Numbered from the stretch's first letter, positions 46,934-54,825 are shown. The stretch is 64,000 nt of DNA from Lederbergia citrea (GCF_018343525.1 NZ_JAGYPH010000006.1:1-64000), one strand, 5' to 3'. Program-made: numbers and translations. The notes: generated by a model from the letters alone, not told the origin.

Positions 46934-47340
46934 CCAAAAATGTTCCTCTGTTCCTTGTTTTTTCGAGAAAACTTTATATGCGTGATATGTGTGTATATAT
47001 AATATTTTATTATAGTCTTTCATTAAAAAAAGTAGGAACAAAGGAACATAACTCTGTGACCCCTTGATGTAATAGCATTCGTATGTTCCTTATTAGCGTG
47101 AAAAGGCAGGGACATTGGAAGGACATTTTTAGCAAAGCAGGAACAAATAAAGCGAAATTGCATCCATGCAAGTAAAATAAATCATGTGTTCGCGTGATAA
47201 TAAAACCGCTTTCATATAAAAATTACTTGCGTGTATGCAAAAATGCCCCCTAAAAAGGAACATTTAGGGCGAAAAAGGAACATTTTTACCCCCAAAAGGA
47301 ACAAAGCAGGAACAAAAGTAAACGCTTTCGCCGAAAGGTA
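46934..47340 (-). repeat. right arm of the ~0.4-kb inverted repeat
   Basis: Reverse complement partner of 43848-44262, with the same order of GGAACA/GGGACA words. AGGAACAAAGCAGGAACAAA appears at its outer end. The partner blocks GTAGGAACAAAGGAACA and GTGACCCCTTGATG are visible mid-arm. Confidence 0.8.
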
Positions 47341-47443
47341 AATACATGCACGATTATATGTTAGCGATCTCCAATTTTTTCTGTGATTCATAGAATCGGA
47401 TGATCCGTTTTCGCCAATAATTCGTACATTTATTGTTTACAAG

Positions 47444-47480
47444 AAAAAGACCAGGGCGATAACGTCCTGGTCTTTTTTTA
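47444..47480. terminator. strong isolated terminator
   Basis: AGACCAGG and CCTGGTCT around a ten-base loop, with A5 before and T7 after, immediately outside the right inverted arm. A transcript from the arm region may end here. No gene is seen. Confidence 0.7.
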
Positions 47481-47664
47481 ATAATTTTATGTTTCACCGG
47501 TGAGGGCTTCAAATCTTTTCTCTTACATCTGACGAAAACAAATTTATTACTGGCGCACCACATCGAGTTGTCGGCGGAATGGGCGCTACAAGTTAAATAT
47601 TTATATATTTATATGTATTAAGAGCATCCTCAGTCCGGGATACTCTATTTTCGCATGGCTCTTT

Positions 47665-47795
47665 TGGTGGTCAAGTACTTGCTTTTAAAGTTCACGTTTA
47701 TGGTAGTGAGACACCCACTTTTAGAGCTCGCATTTCTGGCAGCGAAACGCCCGCTTTTAGAGCTCGCACTCATGGTGGCGAAACACGAACAAGTA
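47665..47795 (+). repeat. degenerate 36-bp tandem repeat, 3.6 units
   Basis: Units start at 47665, 47701, 47737 and 47773 (partial), each TGGTRGYNARNYRC then CTTTTARAGCTCGCAT-like. A frame runs through it but without a ribosome-binding site. Could be a protein-binding array. Not a CRISPR, as there are no unique spacers. Confidence 0.65.
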
Positions 47796-47953
47796 ACTGC
47801 TCGTCACATTATCTATAGTTTTAATATATTCGCTTTGCTTTATTCAATCAAGGGGAAAAGATCAATTTGTAAATAATGGGCTATCTTCAACCATATTCTT
47901 CTTATTAGTTAGCTAATTTCCCCCAACAATATGAGAACGCCTTTTAATATAAT

Positions 47954-47977
47954 AGGAACCCTGCGTCGGGGTTCCCT
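47954..47977. terminator. hairpin terminator
   Basis: AGGAACCC, loop CTGCGTC region, GGGGTTCCCT. Flanking T runs are weak. Confidence 0.5.
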
Positions 47978-48228
47978 TGGTTGATCTGTGTTCTCTTTGT
48001 TGCCTGAAAATTTTTTTGGTATGCCTTCTCTAAAGATAAGAGTGAAATTTAATTGTTCCAAATCTAATTTCGACGTAATACCATCATGTGACATAAATCA
48101 GAAATAGTATACATAGTATGATTACATTTATAATGAATAATTTCTATTTTTATTTCATATGACATATTTTTATCTCATGATACGGAATATGGAGAGGTTT
48201 TTTATTATCACTTTATATTAAGAAGTAA

Positions 48229-48505
48229 TATTACATAATATGTAATAGATTATTGTATACGTATTCTATATACAACAATCGCAAAACCATTTTCTGCTGC
48301 ATCATACGTTATACGTTATCATTCTTCACCTTTTGTGTGCGGGAGTAGTAATTATATGACATATCTGCCTGACACTTTATGATGATTTCTTCACCTGTTT
48401 ATAGGCACCTATTATTCATCCCAATTCCATAATAGGTAATGTTTTATGTAGACCCCATCCTGTCCAAACTTCCTGTTACTTCGCCCTATTACATAATACG
48501 TAACA
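48229..48505. repeat. TTACATAATA(T/C)GTAA palindromes
   Basis: TATTACATAATATGTAATA (48229-48247) and TATTACATAATACGTAACA (48487-48505) match at 17 of 19 bases, and a weaker CATAATAGGTAAT lies at 48429. They are in a gene-free AT-rich stretch (47980-48660). Likely binding sites for an unknown dimeric protein. Confidence 0.5.
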
Positions 48506-48660
48506 CAGTTTCATTAATTATAATGATAGAATCGACAAGCTGCACGTTATTTTAAAATTTCACGTATCTTCAGAACCTTTTATAGAAAACTACGCGCTCT
48601 AGCCGTGTGATATTAATAAATTTATAGAGCTAATCACAGTCGTTGTCACTATTTTAAACG

Positions 48661-48703
48661 AAAAAAATAGCCCCCCTGTTCCACCGGGTAAGGGCTATTT
48701 TTC
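48661..48703. terminator. hairpin terminator
   Basis: AAATAGCCC and GGGCTATTTTT with a GC-rich loop. Confidence 0.65.
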
Positions 48704-48750
48704 ATTACAGATTAGATAACGCCAATCCCCTATCAGAAGAATGGGTATCT

Positions 48751-48787
48751 ATCGACCGCAGTTCCCACTGTGGTCGATTTTTTATTA
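48751..48787 (+). terminator. strong hairpin terminator
   Basis: ATCGACCGCAGT, TCCC loop, ACTGTGGTCGAT, then a T6 run. One mismatch in 12 pairs. Confidence 0.75.
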
Positions 48788-48960
48788 TATGTTTTGTTAC
48801 TGCTATCATACCACATTTTCACGAAAAATACACGGAACGATTACCTATGAGTTATTTTCACCTTCCCCTTAAAGTTTTTAAACAAATAGATATCAAGTTT
48901 TGACTTTCCGTAAACTATTCTCTCTTTGTACAAATGAATCACAAAAAAGGAGTTGAGAAA

Positions 48961-49143
48961 ATGGCAAATGTATTCAAGCAAAATGCCTTGTCAAATGTAA
49001 GGTACAACCCAGATTTACACAGAGCTCACAGTATCTCTGAGAACGATGAAGTGATAAAACGGATTCTCTCTTCCATTGAGGTTGAAGCATTTATGTCGAT
49101 CAATGTATTAGATTTAGATAACACTCGGAAGCATAATATCTAA
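48961..49143 (+). CDS. small hypothetical protein
   Basis: 60 residues from an ATG preceded by AAAGGAG at nine bases. An upstream in-frame ATG (48934) would leave the ribosome-binding site inside the gene and is rejected. Soluble, mixed charge, unknown family. It lies between two strong terminators next to the iteron array, so it might be a replication or copy-control accessory. That is only a guess from position. Confidence 0.55.
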   Translation: MANVFKQNALSNVRYNPDLHRAHSISENDEVIKRILSSIEVEAFMSINVLDLDNTRKHNI

Positions 49144-49195
49144 TATAAATACCAAGAACGGTCACAGGATTGTGGTAAGGTCACCACATCCCCCC

Positions 49196-49222
49196 AGATA
49201 GGAACCGCCTATCTGTTTTTTT
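49196..49222 (+). terminator. terminator of the 60-residue protein gene
   Basis: AGATAGG, AACCG, CCTATCT, then T7. Confidence 0.85.
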
Positions 49223-49244
49223 CGTGACCTCTTTTTAAATGCAC

Positions 49245-49545
49245 CTAAGAGCTTGTCATCGACTCATTGAGGGTAATAACCCATACGATCCACCAGAATT
49301 TGTTCGATGACTTTTTTGCGGTGAATTCTCGATACATTTGCTGTCCAACCTCGTTAGCTTCGTCGGGGGCTTTTCTGACGGTTTGTATGGTTTTAACGTT
49401 CTTTTCGTATAGGGCTTAATAGGCGCATTAAATCATATGTGTGTAGTTCTTTTAATTGTAGTTGCGTGTAATCACTTACCGTGTCATCTAAGTTCGGGTT
49501 TATATAAAGTATAAAATTAATAAAACCAAACGACAACAAAGTGAA
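49245..49545 (-). pseudogene. possible remnant of a replication-type gene
   Basis: The minus strand reads coding-like in one frame (PNLDDTVSDYTQLQLKELHT, then YDLMRLLSPIRK) and then, after a shift, in another (NVKTIQTVRKAPDEANEVGQ) until a stop at 49245. It lies just beside iterons and DnaA boxes, where a rep gene would be expected. No start codon or intact frame. Identity unproven. Confidence 0.3.
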
Positions 49546-49645
49546 TACCTGTGTGGGGAGGGTGCTTTAAACACCGTAGGCGCACACCTCTCTATTAATA
49601 AAGAGTTAGAACAAGATATAAGAGGGATAAGGTAGGAAAATTACC

Positions 49646-49695
49646 TGTGGATAAGTATTTTCAAAAAAATTCTTAATGGTTTCTATTGTGGATAG
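49646..49695. promoter_or_regulatory. two DnaA boxes
   Basis: TGTGGATAA (49646-49654) is a perfect complement of the TTATCCACA box and TGTGGATAG (49687-49695) differs by one base. They sit directly beside the iterons. Confidence 0.6.
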
Positions 49696-49707
49696 CTCTT
49701 TTAAGAA

Positions 49708-49912
49708 GTATGTCCACCAGAGAACGTTTTTTTCGAGTTGTATGACCGCTAGAGCACGGGCTGAAATCGATGTATGACCATGAGAGCACGCTTTTTTAAG
49801 AGAAGTATGACCACCAGAGAACGGTTTTTATTGGTTATTTACGTCTATATTTATTGAAAAGTATGTCCGCCACAGCACGGTTTGGCTAAAAAAGTATGAC
49901 CACGAGAGCACG
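49708..49912 (+). repeat. six 19-bp iterons, plasmid-type replication origin
   Basis: GTATGNCCNNNAGAGNACG-type repeats begin at 49708, 49740, 49772, 49805, 49861 and 49894. Five of the six differ only at a few positions, and the fifth has CACAGCACG. Spacing is 32-33 bases (three helical turns), except one wider gap of 56. With the DnaA boxes this is the layout of an iteron-controlled origin. 49913-50009 shows nothing further. Confidence 0.75.
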
Positions 49913-50009
49913 CTTTTTATTCAAGCATACCCAAATAAAAAGACAACTAAATTAGGCATAAAAATGCACCCTAAATTAGATTTCACTCTAACCTTATAAT
50001 ACTCACGCA

Positions 50010-50038
50010 CCCTTTACTTTAAGTACATTACTTCACAA
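50010..50038 (+). repeat. left boundary repeat of the small-gene array
   Basis: Matches 54613-54641 at 27 of 29 bases (shared core TACATTACTTCACAA), same orientation. The two copies enclose exactly the seven co-oriented genes. Confidence 0.7.
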
Positions 50039-50061
50039 TCTCGATTTGTATTAAAGAAGAT

Positions 50062-50493
50062 TTAGATAAGACTTTTAGCGAAGCCGATACTTTTTTCTAT
50101 ATAACCCATATTTTTGTAAAAATTATGAGCATTAGTTCTCTCTGGTCGGTTCCCACTATTTAATCCTATTCCAGTAGCTCCAGTTTTTCTTGCCCAACTT
50201 TCTGCTTCTTCTAAAAGATTTTTTCCTATCCCTTTACTACGATAATTAGAATCTACAACAAAAGCTACAATACGAACATAAGAGCCATCGATCTCATAAT
50301 AAAAAACTTTAACCAATCCAATCATCCCAACTATTTTGCCATCATAAGAAGCTAATAAAGTGTGATAATCAGGATTTGATTCAATATTTTTAAATCGTGT
50401 TTTCATACTTTCTACAGTAGCAGGATAACCAAGTTGTTCCACCAGCGAAGTTAATTCCTCAACATCATTTATTGTTGCTTCTCTGATTTCCAT
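50062..50493 (-). CDS. GNAT-family N-acetyltransferase
   Basis: 143 residues. The acetyl-CoA site is VVDSNYRSKGIGKNLL (R/Q-x-x-G-x-G/A as RSKGIG), with IGLNSGNRPERTNAHNFYKN at the end, typical of small-molecule GNATs. ATG at 50493 after AGGGAG. The upstream in-frame ATG is rejected. Last cassette of the array. Substrate unknown, perhaps an antibiotic or polyamine. Confidence 0.85.
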   Translation of the reverse strand: MEIREATINDVEELTSLVEQLGYPATVESMKTRFKNIESNPDYHTLLASYDGKIVGMIGLVKVFYYEIDGSYVRIVAFVVDSNYRSKGIGKNLLEEAESWARKTGATGIGLNSGNRPERTNAHNFYKNMGYIEKSIGFAKSLI

Positions 50494-50520
50494 TTTAATC
50501 TCCCTATATTCTTTTTTCAT

Positions 50521-50554
50521 TGACCTGCTTCGTTAATACAACAAGAGTGGGATC
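50521..50554 (-). repeat. inter-gene spacer repeat, short form
   Basis: CTGCTTCGTTAATACAACAA in the plus strand is a short version of the array's spacer motif (GC-TTCGTTAG/TTGAA). Confidence 0.4.
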
Positions 50555-50950
50555 TCACACAGATACACATTCACCGACTGTTTCAATTAACTCTTCAATT
50601 GTTCCATTACATTTCTCAACTTCGGATAAATGGTAAAACGTACTGGTTGTTTCGAATTTATTTACTTCATCATTTTTTGAGTAGAGATAAATTCTTTTTC
50701 CTTGTGCAAGTGCAATACCAAATTCAATATGACTTCCTTTACCTGCTGGTAATAAAACAATAATAAAATCTGCTTCCATTACAGCATTTCTTTCTCGCTT
50801 TCCTATTTCTTTTAAATCCTCAATTCTTGAAGCTCTTTCATTTATTGTCCAATCATATGTTTGAATATAACCTTTATTTATTAACTCATTACTAACGTAA
50901 CGAACTGTATCTATGTTTTTAAAACTCGATGCAACATAAAACTTTTTCAT
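50555..50950 (-). CDS. nucleoside 2-deoxyribosyltransferase-like protein
   Basis: 131 residues, Rossmann-like NDT fold: FYVASSFKN at the start, then EADFIIVLLPAGKGSHIEFGIALAQGK, where the SxxEFG glutamate corresponds to the nucleophile of the family. Members exchange nucleobases or hydrolyse nucleotides (as DNPH1 or BlsM). GGGGGG lies seven bases before the ATG. Exact substrate unknown. Confidence 0.75.
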   Translation of the reverse strand: MKKFYVASSFKNIDTVRYVSNELINKGYIQTYDWTINERASRIEDLKEIGKRERNAVMEADFIIVLLPAGKGSHIEFGIALAQGKRIYLYSKNDEVNKFETTSTFYHLSEVEKCNGTIEELIETVGECVSV

Positions 50951-50982
50951 TATTTATTCCCCCCTGTTAAACATTACTGACC

Positions 50983-51065
50983 ATCTACTTCAACAAGAAG
51001 GGGCACTTATCCTGCTTCGATTAGCACACGTTTTAATAAAAGTATCGCACCCTTTAGTTGAAGAA
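50983..51065 (-). repeat. inter-gene spacer repeat
   Basis: Contains CTTCAACAAGAAGGGGCA, CTGCTTCGATTAG and CGCACCCTTTAGTTGAAG in plus orientation, the same modules as the other spacers in the array. Confidence 0.55.
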
Positions 51066-51067
51066 AA

Positions 51068-51532
51068 TTATTCAAACATTAAAATTTTAGGGTCTTTATT
51101 GTAACAGTGAACAAGCATAGCGTGTAATTGTCCCCTATGATGATAAACGTGTGCTAATATCTCTAATAACCATTCATACCTTGTATAAGTCACACCCCAA
51201 TATGAAGTGGTACGAGATACAAGTTCTGTGTCCGATAATCTCATATAATTATTTTTTAATGATTTAAAATTAGTAATTAAGCCATCTTCTATTGATTCTA
51301 AAGTTTTATATGATACATTAGAATAAATTTTTTCCATCTCTACTTGGGTTGCTTCATTAGAAATACGCCAGTCAGCTTCACAAATTATTGCAATGTGTTC
51401 CAGCAACTCCCCGATAGACTGCTTATTAGATGTTGGTCTTTTTTGTAAATCTCCTTCTTCCAATTTACTTATTATTTTTATTAATGTTTTGACAGCTACT
51501 TCAATTTGATGTAAAACACTTTCATAATTCAT
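51068..51532 (-). CDS. DinB/YfiT-family four-helix protein
   Basis: 154 residues, four-helix bundle with the metal-binding histidines in GELLEHIA and the C-terminal HVYHHRGQLH. DinB_2 proteins are often thiol (bacillithiol) S-transferases that detoxify drugs. AGGAGG lies six bases before the ATG region. Single gene in the array. Substrate unknown. Confidence 0.83.
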   Translation of the reverse strand: MNYESVLHQIEVAVKTLIKIISKLEEGDLQKRPTSNKQSIGELLEHIAIICEADWRISNEATQVEMEKIYSNVSYKTLESIEDGLITNFKSLKNNYMRLSDTELVSRTTSYWGVTYTRYEWLLEILAHVYHHRGQLHAMLVHCYNKDPKILMFE

Positions 51533-51548
51533 AAGTTCCTCCTTATTA

Positions 51549-51586
51549 AAGAATTCTGATCGTTAGTTGAAGAAGGACACTAAACG
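51549..51586 (-). repeat. inter-gene spacer repeat, short form
   Basis: CGTTAGTTGAAGAAGGACAC carries the recurring GTTAGTTGAAGAAG motif directly behind the HIT gene end. Confidence 0.5.
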
Positions 51587-52062
51587 TTTTTCTGTATCCA
51601 CGAACGTAACTTTTCTGCATAGAGAGGACGTTCATCTGGTTCGGTATAATTACCTTTGGTTAGGTAGAGGTTATCGTTTTCATACCTCGGATAAACGTGA
51701 AGATGATAATGCCACACATCCTGATTTCCAGCAGGCTCATTATGTTGGCGAGTAGATATTCCATCACACCCATATGTATATTTCATCGCAAACGCAGTCA
51801 ATTGAGCAGCACGATGAATTTCAGCAGCCATTTCTGCAGGAAGCTCATATATGTTTTCGAAATGTTCATTGGGAACAACGAGAACGTGCCCCTTGTTATT
51901 AGGCCACCACTTACTAGCGATAAACGCCGTTACGTGTTTATTCTGATAAATAATGTCTCTTTGTTTCGTTCCCTTATTTGATTTTTCATTACCTGACACA
52001 ACCCGACAAAATGGGCATTCGTACGCTTCAGGTTTATTTGAAAATAAATTCATCTCTCCCAT
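51580..52062 (-). CDS. HIT-family hydrolase
   Basis: 160 residues. The histidine triad is HYHLHVYPR (His-x-His-x-His) near residue 126, with an N-terminal CPFC (zinc-like CxxC) and the WWPNNKGHVLVVP segment. HIT proteins hydrolyse or transfer nucleotides (Hint/Fhit type). Starts are ambiguous between ATG 52062 and one three codons later. Both use AAGGGGAG. Confidence 0.88.
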   Translation of the reverse strand: MGEMNLFSNKPEAYECPFCRVVSGNEKSNKGTKQRDIIYQNKHVTAFIASKWWPNNKGHVLVVPNEHFENIYELPAEMAAEIHRAAQLTAFAMKYTYGCDGISTRQHNEPAGNQDVWHYHLHVYPRYENDNLYLTKGNYTEPDERPLYAEKLRSWIQKNV

Positions 52063-52088
52063 CACTCCCCTTAGTTAATTCCCGATTA

Positions 52089-52141
52089 CAATAAATAATA
52101 AGCGTTAATTCTTCTTGAATAAACGCACCCGTTAGGTTATT
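52089..52141 (-). repeat. inter-gene spacer repeat with hairpin
   Basis: GCGTTAATTC, TTCTT loop, GAATAAACGC is an imperfect hairpin, followed by ACCCGTTAGGTTA. It overlaps the end of the ancestral Nudix reading frame. Confidence 0.6.
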
Positions 52142-52214
52142 TTAATACATATTCTTCTAGGGTATGTTCTTCAATTATCTCAATATTTTTTTTACTTTTT
52201 GCATAGGTAATTAT

Positions 52215-52616
52215 TTATTCTTTTATATTGGGATAAAGAACTATATTATTTAATTCTGTTAGTTTAATCCATTTAACATCAGTTTGATTAGGGTCAGGAT
52301 TATCTGGCAGTTTCGGAATAGCTCCATCTGTTATTTTACATTCAAACATTAATCCTAAAGAATGGGTTTCTCCATATTTACTTGAGTTTAAGTGCGGAGC
52401 ATACTCATATACAAAAGCTAAAGGACCAACTTCAACATCAATTGATGCTTCCTCTTTTGCTTCTCTTCGAACTGCTTCAACAACAGATTCATTAGGTTCA
52501 ACTCCACCTGCTGGCAAGTTATAGTGAAGCCCATTTTCGTCATTAAATTCAACTAAAAGAATTGAATCGTTTTCTAAAATAAGTGCACACGCCCTTACCC
52601 TAATATGATAAACCAC
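52215..52616 (-). CDS. Nudix hydrolase, truncated by an in-frame stop
   Basis: 133 residues to the present stop. Nudix box GGVEPNESVVEAVRREAKEE (about 38-57) with all catalytic glutamates, followed by ASI. A GTG start six bases after GGGGGA is chosen over an ATG six codons earlier. After the stop at 52215 the frame stays open for 25 more codons (IITYAKSKKNIEIIEEHTLE and on) to a TAA at 52137, so a CAA-to-TAA type nonsense change probably removed the last helix. The catalytic core is intact, so it may still work. Confidence 0.8.
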   Translation of the reverse strand: MVYHIRVRACALILENDSILLVEFNDENGLHYNLPAGGVEPNESVVEAVRREAKEEASIDVEVGPLAFVYEYAPHLNSSKYGETHSLGLMFECKITDGAIPKLPDNPDPNQTDVKWIKLTELNNIVLYPNIKE

Positions 52617-52670
52617 TAAAGATCCCCCACCCATTACATATTTTTATAATATATAATACATTAGTTCTGG

Positions 52671-52715
52671 GATTGCTCTTGTTATTAAACTAACCTGCCT
52701 CATTAGTTAAATAAC
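52671..52715 (-). repeat. inter-gene spacer repeat, short form
   Basis: GTTATTAAACTAACCTGCCT and CATTAGTTAAATAAC form an inverted pair (TTATTTAACTAATG / GTTAGTTTAATAAC) flanking CCTGCC. Confidence 0.55.
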
Positions 52716-53251
52716 AACTGTTTATATTCTATTTTAAGGAGTCCATATATATCGACATCTTCATACTCATTTTGCAGAAGTCTATTTTGCCTTAATGTTC
52801 CTTCTTTTTGTAATCCAGCTTTCTCTAAAACTATTTTTGATGCTATATTTCTGGCTAAAGCTGATGCCCAAATTTTGTTTAAATTCAATTGGCTAAATCC
52901 AAAATCTATTATCCTTTTCACTGCCTCCGTTGCAAACCCTTTACCCCAATAATCTTTACCAATCCAATAACCAAGTTCCCCTTTATTGTTACTTTTATCA
53001 ATTCTTATGGTAATAGTACCTATTAATTCGTTTAATTCCTTAAATGTTATTGTTAATGGAAATTCAACTCCTTCTTCAATTTGATCGGATTGAATTGCAA
53101 TCCAATCCTCTGCATATTTCAATTCGTATGGATGCGGAAGACCAAGGATACTTGCTAATTCTTTGTCATTTGCCAAATCTCTTATTCTAATTGCATCTTC
53201 TTTTTTAAAAGGTTGTAAAGTTAAACGTTCAGTTTCTAAATTCAAGGACAT
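52703..53251 (-). CDS. RimJ/RimL-type GNAT acetyltransferase
   Basis: 182 residues with the N-terminal LETERLTLQPFKKED typical of RimJ/RimL proteins and the acetyl-CoA loop YWGKGFATEAV. Ends YEDVDIYGLLKIEYK as in the family. AGAAGG precedes the ATG. Such enzymes acetylate ribosomal-protein N-termini or small molecules, and the cassette context suggests detoxification. Substrate unknown. Confidence 0.87.
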   Translation of the reverse strand: MSLNLETERLTLQPFKKEDAIRIRDLANDKELASILGLPHPYELKYAEDWIAIQSDQIEEGVEFPLTITFKELNELIGTITIRIDKSNNKGELGYWIGKDYWGKGFATEAVKRIIDFGFSQLNLNKIWASALARNIASKIVLEKAGLQKEGTLRQNRLLQNEYEDVDIYGLLKIEYKQLLFN

Positions 53252-53297
53252 AAATTTAATACCTTCTTTTTTTAAGATTTTATCTTCAAGTATTGAC

Positions 53298-53369
53298 TGT
53301 TAGCTTAATAACTTCAACAAAAAAAGCGTTAATCCTTCTTGGCTCAAAACTGCTCCGTTAGCTGAATAA
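53298..53369 (-). repeat. inter-gene spacer repeat
   Basis: TTAGCTTAATAACTTCAACA, then AAGCGTTAATCCTTCTTG and CTGCTCCGTTAGCTGAATAA. It closely follows the modules at 54541-54612. Confidence 0.65.
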
Positions 53370-53410
53370 GAACTTTTTAATAACTCCTTAACTTTTAACA
53401 CTTTTAAAAT

Positions 53411-53437
53411 AAAAAAGACCACCTCGTATTGAGATGG
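53411..53437 (-). terminator. terminator of the APH-like gene
   Basis: Minus strand CCATCTC, AATAC, GAGGTGG, then TCTTTTTTA. Confidence 0.75.
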
Positions 53438-53462
53438 ATACCTCTTACTTGTTATTAAACTA

Positions 53463-54458
53463 CTAAATTATGAATGATACACCTTTAGAAAATAAATACT
53501 CTTCAGCTTCATTTATTCTCTTTCCATTATGTCTTACAAAAAGTTCATAACGTCTCTTTAACCACTCAAACGACCTGTCACGAATATGTGAGTCATCGGC
53601 ACCTTTTATTAAGGGAACCATTTTAGTAAATGAGTCAAAACTTGATAAAGCCTCAAAGCACTCCAAATTTTCAATTTTCTTGTTTGTGATGTTCTGATAA
53701 GCACCTAACATAGGTTCTTTGAAGCTAGTCCCGAACCACGAATATCCTAAAACAAGGGTATTAGCAATATCATAACGAGGGTCGCCTATAAAAGCTTTTT
53801 CCCAATCCAAAATATACAATGAATTTTCATCAGTTATTATTGTATTCCAAAAATGATAATCTCCATGATTTAAAACTTCAGTAAATGAAACAGTCTTGAA
53901 CATATCGGAAATATTTTGAAGGCAATTTATGTATACAGGGTCTTCAAACTTCGCAACTCTATTTTTTAAACTTTCTATGTAAAAATCGATATAAACTTCT
54001 TGTCGTAAATCGTTATCCGTAAAAAAGTTACGAACCCTATCAGTGCAAATTGAGTGAACTTGTGCGAGCGTGACACCAAATTTTCTAAATGCTGACTGCA
54101 TATCCTCTGGGTTTGCTAAGTAATATTTGTCCAGAGTAGCTCCCTTTACTAGTTCCATCAACATTATTCTCTTTTCTTTATCTTCAAAATAAACAGTTGG
54201 AATATTAATGGTTGAATTTACAGCCTTACTCCTTAGAATATTTAATTCTTTATTAAACTTCACATTTTCACTAAATTTTTTTAAGACAACTTCATTGGAA
54301 AATATATCCCCACCTTGAGAGTAAGTAAGATGAAACATTGTAATGTCATTACTAAATCCATCTTTATTTGTTTGTAAGTTATTTATCTCAATTACAGTCT
54401 CTTTTCTTTTTGTTTCCTTTATCAGTTGTTCTACAGTTTTATAAATTTCTTCGCTCAA
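53463..54458 (-). CDS. APH-family phosphotransferase
   Basis: 331 residues with an aminoglycoside-phosphotransferase/choline-kinase fold. The Brenner motif is LNHGDYHFWNT (catalytic Asp) and the metal motif YILDWEKAFIGDPRYD, with the hinge LMELVKGATLDKY before. TTG start nine bases after GGGGG. First gene of the cassette-like array in the direction of transcription. Could confer drug resistance but the closest clinically known classes are not evident. Confidence 0.85.
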   Translation of the reverse strand: MSEEIYKTVEQLIKETKRKETVIEINNLQTNKDGFSNDITMFHLTYSQGGDIFSNEVVLKKFSENVKFNKELNILRSKAVNSTINIPTVYFEDKEKRIMLMELVKGATLDKYYLANPEDMQSAFRKFGVTLAQVHSICTDRVRNFFTDNDLRQEVYIDFYIESLKNRVAKFEDPVYINCLQNISDMFKTVSFTEVLNHGDYHFWNTIITDENSLYILDWEKAFIGDPRYDIANTLVLGYSWFGTSFKEPMLGAYQNITNKKIENLECFEALSSFDSFTKMVPLIKGADDSHIRDRSFEWLKRRYELFVRHNGKRINEAEEYLFSKGVSFII

Positions 54459-54540
54459 TAGTGCTGCCCCCCAGTTTTTGCTATCTATTTATTAACCCTT
54501 ACTTTTTCATAGATATTCTGCAATCTGGAATAAAACCCCT

Positions 54541-54612
54541 TCTTCAACTAATCTGCCCGTTAGTACAATAACTTCAACAAAAATAAGCGATAATCCTTCT
54601 TGAATTATCGGA
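54541..54612 (-). repeat. inter-gene spacer repeat with hairpin
   Basis: CGATAAT, CCTTCTTGA loop region, ATTATCG forms a hairpin whose stem differs from the 52.1-kb copy while the CTTCTTG loop is kept. Preceded by CCCGTTAGTACAATAACTTC. Confidence 0.6.
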
Positions 54613-54641
54613 CCCATTACTTTAAATACATTACTTCACAA
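54613..54641 (+). repeat. right boundary repeat of the small-gene array
   Basis: 27 of 29 bases identical to 50010-50038. The following 54642-54825 stretch holds no gene. Confidence 0.7.
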
Positions 54642-54825
54642 AGTCTGTTTATTCCCTTCATTTATTTTAACATAATATCCAAGCCCTTCTCTTTCATAGA
54701 AAAATTCACATGGCAAATCACATCGAAATCACAAGAAGGATATATTATTTACACCTATACGAATAGGTGTGTGAATTACATTGTGATTCCATGTCTATTT
54801 AATAATAAAACATAGATACAACAAA

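Noticed and set aside
47354-47563. A 69-codon minus-strand frame
   Set aside because: A strong terminator hairpin (47444-47480) lies in its middle and no ribosome-binding site is seen.
47665-47795. Possible CRISPR array from the 36-base period
   Set aside because: Units are contiguous with no unique spacers and no cas genes are near.
47909-48094. A 61-codon minus-strand frame
   Set aside because: It reads through a hairpin terminator and lacks a ribosome-binding site; only its first part might be a gene remnant.
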